Source: an uncultured Verrucomicrobiota bacterium
Lineage (GTDB): Bacteria; Verrucomicrobiota; Verrucomicrobiia; Limisphaerales; UBA1096
NCBI GenBank assembly: GCA_913050205.1
Contig: CAJXAU010000046.1
Span: 1 to 8,676 of the forward strand
Direction: 5' to 3'
Length of the DNA: 8,676 nucleotides
The notes under the pieces were generated by a model. The model was not told the origin of the DNA, searched no databases, and saw only the letters and a program-made list of their open reading frames with translations. Positions within the stretch are counted from its first letter, which is position 1; each line of letters opens with the position of its first letter. Position numbers and translations under genes: made by a program. Positions 1-6,511 of this stretch are shown here, in pieces.

Positions 1-49
1 CGAATTTGGAGGGACGAGCCCGCGAGTCCGGGGCAACTAACCACCCCCA
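1..49. other. Intergenic stretch downstream of mutL
   Basis: This short stretch follows the mutL stop codon, which is a TAG read on the minus strand. It holds one copy of the 23-nt GC-rich repeat (8-30). No T-tract follows the repeat's hairpin on the minus strand, so it does not look like a classic intrinsic terminator. What lies beyond the left edge is unknown. Confidence 0.6.
8..30 (+). repeat. 23-nt hairpin repeat, copy 1
   Basis: This copy matches the one at 8448-8470 at 21 of 23 positions. A 4-bp stem can form between GGAC (12-15) and GTCC (26-29), enclosing a 10-nt interior, GAGCCCGCGA, that could also form tandem G-A pairs. The two differences from copy 2 (A14 to C, T27 to G) face each other in the stem and preserve pairing. 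That points to selection on a folded form, or to amplification of a structured element. The family is not identified. Confidence 0.6.
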
Positions 50-1996
50 CTACTGAACCCGCCCAAATTTTTTCTCCAATTCCGGGTAACTCATCTCGAT
101 GAGCGTAGGGCGGCCGTGCGGACAGGTATATGGCATTTCGCACCGGCGCAGGTCATCGACCAATCCCTGTAATTCCTCTTCTCGAAGCGAGTCGTTAGCC
201 TTCACAGCGTGGCGGCAAACCGTCTTCGCGATCACATCCTCGCCAAGCCGCAGGGCATTCACCCCGTCGCCGGCCGCCTGAAGTTTGTCAACCAACTCGA
301 GCACGAACTTTCGCGAGTCGGCCGACTTCACGAACGGCGGTAGTGCATCAAGCATGAACGTGCGTTCGCCAAACTCACTCAGGCCCACACCCAGCCGGTT
401 TAGCATCTCGAGTGTCCCCTTTAAAAACTTGGCGTCCTTCGGGGGCAGCTCAACGGTCTCGGGCAACAGCAATTTTTGTGAAGCCGCCCTGCCCTCCGAT
501 TCCATTCGTCGCAACATCTGTTCGTACAAGACCCGCTCGTGTGCGGCGTGCTGATCCATCAACACCATGCCCTTGTCCGACTCGAGCACCACGTACAATC
601 GTCCCACCACACCAAGCAAACGGAGTGGCACCCTCAACAATGGAACCGGCTGGTCTTCCGCCTGGCCGGTTGTGGTTGATTCCGGCTTGATGGTTGGTGG
701 CCCCTGCCCAACTGCAGCGCCCAGCATCTGCTCACCCTGCCGCCCTTGGCCAATCGCGGCAATCGAATCACTGGCACCCAAATCGGGCTGGGTCGATGTC
801 GGTTCCGGCGTTGCCACACTCGAAGAGGCGACCACGTCCGTGGCATCAATCTTTGCCAAATCCTCAGCGGCCGACTCCGCTTGGCCAAGCGGCATTGGCT
901 CGGTTTTCGGGCGATGAAACTCGACCAAGGCATCCTGCACTGCACGGGTAAGAATCCGGCGCACGTCCCGTTCGTGATGAAACTTCACCTCGCGCTTGGC
1001 CGGGTGGATGTTGACATCCACCTCGCCCGGGGCGATCTCGAGGAACAGGCAGCAGACTGGAAATTGCCCCTTCATCAATGCGGTGTGATACCCCTCCATC
1101 AACGCCCGGTTAAGGCTTTTGTTCTCGACCGGCCGCCGATTCACAAACAAATGCTGATTGGCCCGGGTCGAGCGAGAGACACCCGGGGCACCAATTAATC
1201 CCCACACGCGGACTGTCGTGTTTTCATCCCATTCCATGCCTTCCTCCGGGTCGTCAGACAATGCACGGGCCACTCGATATTCGGCACTGCAATCTACATC
1301 CAACAGGCTCATGCCTGCACCGTGAAGCGCACCCATTCTTTCCCGCACTGCGGTGATTTGCGATTCAACGGATTCATCGATCTGACACGGCGCCAATTCC
1401 CAGACTCGGCGTTGATCCTGCGTGAACACGAATCCGACTGAGGGATGGGCCAACGCCGCGAGGGTCAGGAAATGTTGTATATGACTCCGTTCGGTTTCCG
1501 GTGTGCGTAGAAATTTTCGGCGAGCCGGCAGATTGTAAAATAACGAACGCACCTCGATGGTGGTTCCTTCGGCATGGCCGGCCGATTCGACCTGCCGAAT
1601 TTTCCCGCCGTGAATCTCGATCCGTGTGGCTTCCCCTGTTTTGTTGTCCCGGGACAGGGTCGTCAGCACCATCCGTCCGACGCTTGCAATACTCGGGATG
1701 GCCTCTCCCCTGAACCCCATCGTATCGATTGACGACAAGTCATTAGCAGATTGAATTTTACTCGTCGCATGGCGCTCGAGACAAAGTAGCGCGTCATCCC
1801 GGTTCATCCCCATGCCATTGTCCGTCACCCTGATGAGGCTTCGGCCGCCGGCCTGAATCTCCACGGAGATGCGCGTTGCGCCGGCGTCCAGCGCGTTTTC
1901 AACCAACTCCTTGACCACGCTCGCCGGGCGCTCCACCACCTCGCCAGCGGCGATCTGGTTGGAAACGGTTTCTGATAAGAGGCGGACTTTGCCCAT
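50..1996 (-). CDS. mutL: DNA mismatch repair protein MutL, endonuclease type
   Basis: MutL couples mismatch recognition by MutS to downstream repair. The 648-aa protein begins with a GHKL ATPase: ENALDAGA with the catalytic Glu near residue 33, DNGMGM at 59-64, GFRGEA at 94-99 and a GTTIEVRSLFYNLPAR block at 144-159. A transducer domain follows (FVNRRPVENKSLNRAL, then NIHPAKREVKF near 330-339), then a Pro/Gln/Ala-rich linker (about 363-453) and the C-terminal dimerisation domain. The C-terminus carries the full endonuclease motif DQHA-x2-E-x4-E (481-492), with CRHAVKAND (594-602) and CPHGRP (625-630). It should therefore nick DNA itself, as in bacteria lacking MutH. I chose the ATG at 1996 because family homology begins right there (MGKVRLLSETVSNQIAAGEV). 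An in-frame TTG at 2023 would add nine unconserved residues, and neither start has a strong Shine-Dalgarno. The linker contains two copies of the iterated palindrome. The gene lies 66 nt after the TPR gene with no visible terminator between them. Confidence 0.97.
   Translation of the reverse strand: MGKVRLLSETVSNQIAAGEVVERPASVVKELVENALDAGATRISVEIQAGGRSLIRVTDNGMGMNRDDALLCLERHATSKIQSANDLSSIDTMGFRGEAIPSIASVGRMVLTTLSRDNKTGEATRIEIHGGKIRQVESAGHAEGTTIEVRSLFYNLPARRKFLRTPETERSHIQHFLTLAALAHPSVGFVFTQDQRRVWELAPCQIDESVESQITAVRERMGALHGAGMSLLDVDCSAEYRVARALSDDPEEGMEWDENTTVRVWGLIGAPGVSRSTRANQHLFVNRRPVENKSLNRALMEGYHTALMKGQFPVCCLFLEIAPGEVDVNIHPAKREVKFHHERDVRRILTRAVQDALVEFHRPKTEPMPLGQAESAAEDLAKIDATDVVASSSVATPEPTSTQPDLGASDSIAAIGQGRQGEQMLGAAVGQGPPTIKPESTTTGQAEDQPVPLLRVPLRLLGVVGRLYVVLESDKGMVLMDQHAAHERVLYEQMLRRMESEGRAASQKLLLPETVELPPKDAKFLKGTLEMLNRLGVGLSEFGERTFMLDALPPFVKSADSRKFVLELVDKLQAAGDGVNALRLGEDVIAKTVCRHAVKANDSLREEELQGLVDDLRRCEMPYTCPHGRPTLIEMSYPELEKKFGRVQ
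742..757. repeat. Diverged copy of the iterated palindrome (MutL linker)
   Basis: The 16-mer GCCCTTGGCCAATCGC matches the consensus GCGCTTGGCCAAGCGC at 14 of 16 positions and keeps the TTGGCCAA core (747-754). On the minus strand it encodes part of AIGQGR in the MutL interdomain linker, in the same frame relative to the core as the other in-frame coding copies (G-Q over GGC CAA). It may be a decayed copy or chance similarity around the core. Confidence 0.5.
877..892. repeat. Iterated palindrome copy (MutL linker)
   Basis: This is a perfect 16-bp palindrome, CCGCTTGGCCAAGCGG, containing the shared 14-mer core CGCTTGGCCAAGCG (878-891). On the minus strand it is read CCG CTT GGC CAA GCG, giving Pro-Leu-Gly-Gln-Ala (MutL residues 369-373) at the start of the variable linker, where extra residues should be tolerated. 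Confidence 0.85.
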
Positions 1997-2062
1997 GCTG
2001 AAAGGCCACTCTACGGCGAGCAACCGGTCCGCCCAAGCGTTTTTGATTCCGACGGCAGCCTA

Positions 2063-3454
2063 TCAATCTGCCTTCAGGCGGGCCAATTTCTCCACCTGAC
2101 TGAGGTAACGCTGCACGCTGTCGCGAGGTCGCTTGGCCTGCGCCGATTTCAGCAACGGCACCGCCTTGGCGTAGGCGCTGCGTCCCACGTGAAACTGGGC
2201 ATGCGCGATCTTGGCTCGCACCTCGAAATCATCAATCTGCTCGGCACGCTGAAAAAACAGCTCCGCCTCCTCTGCCTTGTCATTCCTGCCGTAATAGTCG
2301 GCCAAAAGCAACAGTGACTCGCCGTCGAGCGGATCCTTGTCAACGATCTGTTCCAGCGCGGCAATGGCCTTGGCTTCCTCGCCCTTGACCAGCAGCAGTC
2401 TCGCCTCGAGCTGCAACACTTTTAGCCGATCCTCTTCCCCGAATTTGTCCTTTAAAATTTCCCGAATGCTCGCCAGCAATTCCGTCGCGTGCTCGTACTC
2501 CCCGACGGAAATCAAAATATCCACGGCACGAATTGGGGGGGCAGTTTCCTTGGCCTTGTCGGCGGCCACCGCATCCCGGTAGGCATCGTGCGCCAGCTTG
2601 TACGTTCCCTCGTTGACGTAAATGTCTCCCAATTGATTGAGCACCTTGGCATCGGCCTTACCCATCCGACGCACGATCTCATAATTGGTCGCCGCCTTTT
2701 GAGATTCCGCCAGTCCCAGGTAGCCATTGGCCTGATGCAGCCAGTAGTCCGCGTTGTCTGGGTCTTTTTGGATCAGTTCTCCAAATAAAGTCACGGACTC
2801 GCCGTACTTGTGCTGTTGCAACTGGCACTGTGCGAGGCCAAGTTTCCAGTCGTTTTTGTCCGGAGAAAACAACAGCGCCTTGCTGTAGGCCGCCTCGGCC
2901 GAGAGGTAGTTTTCGCTGATCAGGTGACAGTAACCGATCAGCCCGTAGATGTTCCCATCCTCACCACCCAACTCGAGCGTGCGCGCCAATTCCTTCTGCG
3001 CCTCGACATGCTGATTCATCTGAATCAGGACCACACCCAGATTCATGTGAGCGCGTTGAAAATCCGGAAACTTCTTGATCGCAGCGCGATACTGGGTAGC
3101 TCCCTTTGGATAGTCGTTGGCCTGGACATACAGATTGCCCAGCGTGAATTCCAACGCAGCACTCGATTCCGGCGTGATCGCCTGCGTTAACGTCGCGATC
3201 GCCTGCGTCGGGTTCGCCTGTATTTGCGGGATCAATTCGTCGAACAGTTCTTTTTCGTCTGCGGTGATCTTCGGCTCGACCTCGGACTTCACCCCGTAGG
3301 TTGCCATGAACTTGTTGACGAACTCCGGGTTATTCCAAAACCGAAGTGTGTTGGCAAATGACGGTTGCGCTTGGCCAAGCGCAGGCAGCAACAGGCCAAG
3401 CGCAGCCATGAAGCCAAGCGCTGTCGGGCGCACATTGATCGAGGGTATCCTCAT
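2063..3454 (-). CDS. Secreted tetratricopeptide-repeat protein of the TonB2-type cluster
   Basis: This 463-aa protein starts with a signal peptide (positive MRIPSINVRP, hydrophobic 11-26, probable cleavage near ALGQAQ at 25-30). After a short linker it is almost wholly TPR helical hairpins: clear units at about 99-132, 133-166, 167-200, 201-234, 235-268 and 269-302, a degenerate stretch, then about 345-376, 377-410 and 411-444. TPR arrays bind protein partners. A TPR protein after tonB2 is a known member of gammaproteobacterial TonB2/TtpC clusters, so a periplasmic role with the motor or TonB is inferred. The ATG at 3454 overlaps the tonB stop as ATGA, implying translational coupling. The frame stays open upstream to 3532, but that start would lie deep within tonB and put 26 residues before the signal peptide. 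The signal-peptide DNA carries three in-frame CGCTTGGC repeats and an 18-bp palindrome. Confidence 0.9.
   Translation of the reverse strand: MRIPSINVRPTALGFMAALGLLLPALGQAQPSFANTLRFWNNPEFVNKFMATYGVKSEVEPKITADEKELFDELIPQIQANPTQAIATLTQAITPESSAALEFTLGNLYVQANDYPKGATQYRAAIKKFPDFQRAHMNLGVVLIQMNQHVEAQKELARTLELGGEDGNIYGLIGYCHLISENYLSAEAAYSKALLFSPDKNDWKLGLAQCQLQQHKYGESVTLFGELIQKDPDNADYWLHQANGYLGLAESQKAATNYEIVRRMGKADAKVLNQLGDIYVNEGTYKLAHDAYRDAVAADKAKETAPPIRAVDILISVGEYEHATELLASIREILKDKFGEEDRLKVLQLEARLLLVKGEEAKAIAALEQIVDKDPLDGESLLLLADYYGRNDKAEEAELFFQRAEQIDDFEVRAKIAHAQFHVGRSAYAKAVPLLKSAQAKRPRDSVQRYLSQVEKLARLKAD
3366..3383. repeat. Iterated palindrome copy, 18 bp (TPR protein signal peptide)
   Basis: TGCGCTTGGCCAAGCGCA is a perfect 18-bp palindrome, the longest copy in the window. 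On the minus strand it encodes Ala-Leu-Gly-Gln-Ala-Gln at the predicted signal-peptidase site. The half-motif GCCAAGCG (plus strand) recurs in the same orientation at 3395-3402 and 3413-3420, offset by 21 and 18 nt, so all three are in one reading frame, each encoding Ala-Leu-Gly. Confidence 0.9.
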
Positions 3455-4101
3455 TGTTTTCCGAATAAAAAGGGTTGAATTTTCCTGACTGTAACCGGAC
3501 GCCCATCCTTGATGGCGGGGCTGAATTTCCATTTCTTTATGACCCGCATCACTTCACGGGTCAGATCCTGATGGGTCGATCGCTTCAGACTGTAGTCTGT
3601 CACTTTCCCCGTGTCATCGATCACGATCGACAAGTCTACTCTTCCCGAAATCCTGTTGCGCGCCAATTGCAACGGGTACTTGGGGTTAATACGTACCAAC
3701 GCACGAGGTTCACGATCCACCTCGGACAGGTCGAAAATTTTCATTTCTGCGATGGCGTCCGTGCCCACTTTTGGATTTAGTCCTGCGTAAATCCCAACCC
3801 CGCCCGAACCGGGATTCAATGCCAGTTCGAGTTGGTTCAATGAAAGCAGTTGCTGCTCCTGTTCCAGTTCCGGTTTATCCTCTTCCTCCTCCTCTTCAGG
3901 CGGAGGCGGGGGCGGAGGCGGCGGTGGGGGCGGAGGCGGAAGCGACACGTCAACTTTTAACAGCAGATTCTTCGGATTGGAGCCGGTCAGCTTTTGCGTA
4001 AAAGGAAGAATCAAAAACAGCAGGAGAGAAATGACCAGACCACCGAGAAGGCTCATTGCGAGGCCGCCCTTTTTCGATTCCACCTGAAATACTCTCCTCA
4101 T
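3451..4101 (-). CDS. tonB: TonB energy-transducing protein (TonB2-like, short)
   Basis: TonB spans from the inner-membrane motor to TonB-dependent outer-membrane receptors and powers import of substrates such as iron chelates, cobalamin or glycans. The 216-aa protein has a short cytoplasmic end, one transmembrane helix (about 14-34), a periplasmic spacer with 14 consecutive prolines (55-68) followed by six glutamates (69-74), and a C-terminal TonB domain (about 135-214) with the usual YP...AR, GRVDLSIVIDDTGKV and W-x-F-x-PA elements. The ATG at 4101 lies 4 nt past the exbD stop and puts the membrane helix close to the N-terminus; an upstream start at 4164 would sit inside exbD. The spacer is only about 100 residues, as in the short TonB2 proteins. 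No histidine is present in the membrane helix, unlike E. coli TonB. The substrate cannot be told from the sequence, since no receptor gene is in view. Confidence 0.92.
   Translation of the reverse strand: MRRVFQVESKKGGLAMSLLGGLVISLLLFLILPFTQKLTGSNPKNLLLKVDVSLPPPPPPPPPPPPPPEEEEEEDKPELEQEQQLLSLNQLELALNPGSGGVGIYAGLNPKVGTDAIAEMKIFDLSEVDREPRALVRINPKYPLQLARNRISGRVDLSIVIDDTGKVTDYSLKRSTHQDLTREVMRVIKKWKFSPAIKDGRPVTVRKIQPFLFGKQ
3901..3953. repeat. Low-complexity (GGAGGC)n-like tract encoding the TonB polyproline/polyglutamate spacer
   Basis: The plus strand is an imperfect run of GGN triplets (AGG, CGG, GGG, TGG), preceded by six CTC/TTC triplets. On the minus strand these read as 14 proline codons and six glutamate codons. 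All four proline codons are used, so the peptide is conserved beyond simple slippage, although G/C-rich triplet tracts like this are prone to length change. Confidence 0.75.
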
Positions 4102-4105
4102 GTCG

Positions 4106-4510
4106 CTATGGCAAATCGGCAGACAGACTGATATTCTTGGCGCCTCCGAGTTTGGATTCATCAATCACCCTCACCACGAGTCCCGCATTGGCACCTTCAT
4201 CCACTTGAATTATTACCGGCATGTCTTCCTTGGTCGTCAACCGACGCACGATGGCACGCACACCGTTCACTCCAATCTCCTTACCTCCGTATACCACCTG
4301 GCTCTTCGAAGTCACCGCGATCAGAATGCTGTTTTTGTCAAGTTGCGCGGCAGAGGCAGCCTCAGGTTTCTCCACCTCAACTCCGGTTTCCTCAACGAAC
4401 ACCGTGGTCACAATGAAAAAAATCAGGAGGATGAACACCATGTCAATCAACGGCGAAATGTTGATGTCCATCGCCTCGTCAGCGTCTGTGACGGATCGCC
4501 TGGCCCTCAT
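4106..4510 (-). CDS. exbD: ExbD biopolymer transport protein (proton-channel subunit)
   Basis: ExbD pairs with ExbB to turn the proton gradient into motion of TonB. The 134-aa protein has a short cytoplasmic N-terminus, one transmembrane helix (about 20-39), [16 protein letters not shown], with the conserved proton-carrying aspartate at residue 23, and a periplasmic domain to the C-terminus ([15 protein letters not shown] linker, then the [10 protein letters not shown]...[10 protein letters not shown] fold). Length and architecture are normal for ExbD/TolR. The start ATG at 4510 overlaps the exbB stop as ATGA, and GAAAGGGG lies about 8 nt upstream as a ribosome-binding site. TolR is the alternative, but the flanking tonB and TtpC-like genes and the absence of tolA, tolB and pal favour ExbD. 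Confidence 0.94.
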   Translation of the reverse strand: MRARRSVTDADEAMDINISPLIDMVFILLIFFIVTTVFVEETGVEVEKPEAASAAQLDKNSILIAVTSKSQVVYGGKEIGVNGVRAIVRRLTTKEDMPVIIQVDEGANAGLVVRVIDESKLGGAKNISLSADLP

Positions 4511-5109
4511 ACGGCAAACCCCTTTCGCTTGAATTGCTGCAGCGTCAAGCTCTCGAGTCGCACCAAAAACGCCTCGTATTCATCCTTCCGCCGCTTGATC
4601 GCGTAGGCCATGAAATAACCGGGGACAGCAATTAACAGCCCCATCTCAGTGGTTATCAGCGCTTCCGAAATCCCGCTAGCCACGACGTCGACCAGTTTAC
4701 CACCGCCAACTGACAGGCCCTTGAAGGTCATCAACATTCCCATCACCGTCCCCAACAGGCCCAACAACGGGGCCGTGGCAACGAGCGTGTTCAGGAAAAT
4801 CAGGCGTCGCTCAAAAAAAGGCAATCTGGAGGCAAACACCTCGGAAAACCGACTGTGCACTTCATCCACCTTTTGGACCTCATCCTGTGTGTAACGGATA
4901 ATCTCCCCCACCTCACCCTCGCCCTGCTCGGGGTCGGCCACCCAGTTTGTAACCGTTTCGTCATTGAGATGACGGAAACGGCGTTGACGAAAGTTGACCA
5001 ACAGACTGGTCGCCACCGTGTAAATTAACAACGCCACGAAAACCAACGGGAACATTACCACCCCTCCCGATTTCCAGGTTGTCCAAACGAACTCAGTCAA
5101 AGACTCCAT
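4507..5109 (-). CDS. exbB: ExbB-type MotA/TolQ/ExbB proton-channel protein (short form, ExbB2-like)
   Basis: This 200-aa protein is the core stator of the TonB motor. It has a membrane helix near the N-terminus (about 15-37), a cytoplasmic charged segment, and two further helices (about 105-130 and 148-170). These carry the family signatures [15 protein letters not shown] (111-125) and [18 protein letters not shown] (146-163), including the conserved Thr and Glu positions that line the proton path. The ATG at 5109 lies six nt after the stop of the upstream TtpC-like gene, with AAAGGT overlapping that stop as a ribosome-binding site, and its own stop overlaps exbD. Family members include TolQ and MotA; the tonB neighbour decides for ExbB. 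This is the smaller of two paralogous channel proteins encoded back to back. Confidence 0.93.
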   Translation of the reverse strand: MESLTEFVWTTWKSGGVVMFPLVFVALLIYTVATSLLVNFRQRRFRHLNDETVTNWVADPEQGEGEVGEIIRYTQDEVQKVDEVHSRFSEVFASRLPFFERRLIFLNTLVATAPLLGLLGTVMGMLMTFKGLSVGGGKLVDVVASGISEALITTEMGLLIAVPGYFMAYAIKRRKDEYEAFLVRLESLTLQQFKRKGFAV

Positions 5110-5115
5110 CGACCT

Positions 5116-6498
5116 TTAGTTTCTTGGGGCCAACCCGTTGACGAAGCCAACCGCGGTCTGTTCCATACTCGCGAGGATGCCCTTGGCCTTGCGTGACAGA
5201 AAAGCGAACATCAACAGGCAGGGCACCGCAATGATCAGTCCGTACTCGGTCGTTACCAATGCCTCAGAGATTCCGGACGAAAGCCGCTTCGGATCACCGG
5301 TGCCGAATACCGTGATCAGCTTGAAGGTGTTGATCATGCCGGTCACCGTGCCCAACAACCCCAACAACGGAGCCGTGGCTGCTGTCAACGAAATGAACGG
5401 CAGAAACCGGTCGAGCTTTGGCTTCGTGTGAAGCATTCTCTCGTACAGGATTTCCTCCAGCAACTCCTTGTTTTGAGTATTATTTTGGATCGCCGTCTCG
5501 AGCAGTTCTCCGGCTGGCCCCTTGATGCGCTTGGCCAAGGCCAACGCGGAGGCGGTGTCGTTCTCGTTCACCTTGTCCAACACCGCCTGCAGGTCGCTTG
5601 GGCGCACCTGCTTTAATGACGACAACTGAACCCATTTGATCAGCGCAACCAGCGCAGCTGCCAACCCAAGGCTAAGCAGTGGCCAGATCACCACGCCGCC
5701 CTTGTTGATGTGTTCCCACCACGTCTCCTCCACCTGCTTAATCTTCAAGGCGTTCCCCATGGTCGAGTCGAATGGCAATTCGCCGGCCCCGCTGTTGATG
5801 GTGGTTGATATCCCGGTGGCAAACGCCTCATCCTCGAGGTCGATCAAGCTTGCCTCTGTCGTCCCTCGCAACTGTTCCGCCAGACCGGACTGCCCCCCGT
5901 TCCCGGTGAACATCACCAGCGGACCAACCATGACAAATCGCCCCTTTTCCGGAACTCCATCCGCCACAGCGGAGCCGTCGTAAACGTGGCCACCCAACAG
6001 GTTGTCGAGCCGGTTCAACGCAGCCTGTACCACCTCGAGTTGGCGGTTGAACACCTCCTCCGACTTGGCCGAAGGATTCTCGTTCGCCTCCCGTGCCGAC
6101 TTCACCAAGGCCGCATACTGCTCCTTTTCACTGGCATGCGTACGAGTTTCAAACCTTCGAATGTACTCCTCCAGCAATGTTTTTCGCAGGTAATCATTCT
6201 GATCCTTAAAGGCCTTCTCCTCGTTTTTTAACCGCGTCAGGTCGACCGCTTTTCGATCCTGAAGCCGCTTGGCATCGGAATGCTCACGGCGCTTGGCGAT
6301 CACATCGCTCTCCAACTCGTTCATCTCGCGGGAGAGCGGGATTTTTTTATCGGCGATCTGTTTTTCCAATGCGCTCAACTCGGCCAGTGCCTCGTCGAGA
6401 TCGGTCTTGGCCGAACTGGCCGCGGTCTGAAACGTTTGCGCTTGGCCAAGCGCTTGGCCAAGCAGGGCAATCAGCAGGAATATCGGCGTCTTGTTCAT
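5116..6498 (-). CDS. TtpC-like extended ExbB: periplasmic coiled coil fused to a MotA/TolQ/ExbB channel domain
   Basis: This 460-aa protein has a signal peptide (about 1-20), a charged, heptad-rich coiled coil (about 30-115), a Gly-rich globular periplasmic part (about 165-245) and a C-terminal ExbB domain. That domain has helices at about 266-290, 365-395 and 410-432, with [15 protein letters not shown] (374-388) and GISEALVTTEYGLIIAVP (409-426). It is the architecture of TtpC, which in Vibrio is required with ExbB2/ExbD2 for TonB2-dependent uptake, so a motor role here is inferred from family and gene order. Three consecutive ATGs begin the frame (6504, 6501, 6498). AGGAGG at 6506-6511 is 1, 4 and 7 nt from them, so the third fits best. 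The signal peptide contains LGQALGQA, encoded by a perfect tandem duplication of a 12-bp palindrome. Confidence 0.88.
   Translation of the reverse strand: MNKTPIFLLIALLGQALGQAQTFQTAASSAKTDLDEALAELSALEKQIADKKIPLSREMNELESDVIAKRREHSDAKRLQDRKAVDLTRLKNEEKAFKDQNDYLRKTLLEEYIRRFETRTHASEKEQYAALVKSAREANENPSAKSEEVFNRQLEVVQAALNRLDNLLGGHVYDGSAVADGVPEKGRFVMVGPLVMFTGNGGQSGLAEQLRGTTEASLIDLEDEAFATGISTTINSGAGELPFDSTMGNALKIKQVEETWWEHINKGGVVIWPLLSLGLAAALVALIKWVQLSSLKQVRPSDLQAVLDKVNENDTASALALAKRIKGPAGELLETAIQNNTQNKELLEEILYERMLHTKPKLDRFLPFISLTAATAPLLGLLGTVTGMINTFKLITVFGTGDPKRLSSGISEALVTTEYGLIIAVPCLLMFAFLSRKAKGILASMEQTAVGFVNGLAPRN
5527..5540. repeat. Partial iterated palindrome (TtpC-like gene, different frame)
   Basis: GCGCTTGGCCAAGG keeps the 10-bp palindrome CTTGGCCAAG (5530-5539) and one outer arm. 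On the minus strand it is read in another frame, within ALAKRI, so unlike the other coding copies it does not encode LGQA. It may be a chance match or a copy with different phase. Confidence 0.45.
6438..6463. repeat. Tandem iterated palindrome (TtpC-like signal peptide)
   Basis: The 12-bp palindrome GCTTGGCCAAGC occurs twice without a break (6440-6451 and 6452-6463). The first copy is embedded in a longer 16-bp palindrome (6438-6453). On the minus strand the 24 bp read LGQA-LGQ plus flanking Ala codons, residues about 13-20, extending the end of the signal peptide by exactly four residues per unit and keeping frame. Perfect identity suggests recent duplication or active maintenance. Confidence 0.9.
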
Positions 6499-6505
6499 CA
6501 TCATG

Positions 6506-6511
6506 CCTCCT
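6506..6511 (-). promoter_or_regulatory. Ribosome-binding site choosing the TtpC-like start
   Basis: AGGAGG on the minus strand overlaps the TAG stop of the DUF3450 gene and precedes three consecutive ATG codons. Spacing is 1 nt to the first, 4 nt to the second and 7 nt to the third (6498), which makes the third the preferred start. It is the strongest Shine-Dalgarno sequence within the cluster. Confidence 0.75.

Noticed and set aside
8..30. 23-nt repeat as an intrinsic terminator of mutL
   Set aside because: The stem is only four pairs and no U-tract follows on the minus strand.
992..1001. GCGCTTGGCC resembling half of the iterated palindrome in mutL
   Set aside because: It encodes part of the conserved NIHPAKRE block, so protein conservation explains it and the second arm is missing.
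746..1198. Long plus-strand open frames opposite mutL (also 412-690, 567-917)
   Set aside because: They are antisense shadows of a well-conserved GC-rich gene, with no family signatures of their own.
1997..2023. TTG start for mutL adding nine residues
   Set aside because: Family homology starts right at the ATG at 1996, the extra residues match nothing typical, and no clear ribosome-binding site supports the TTG.
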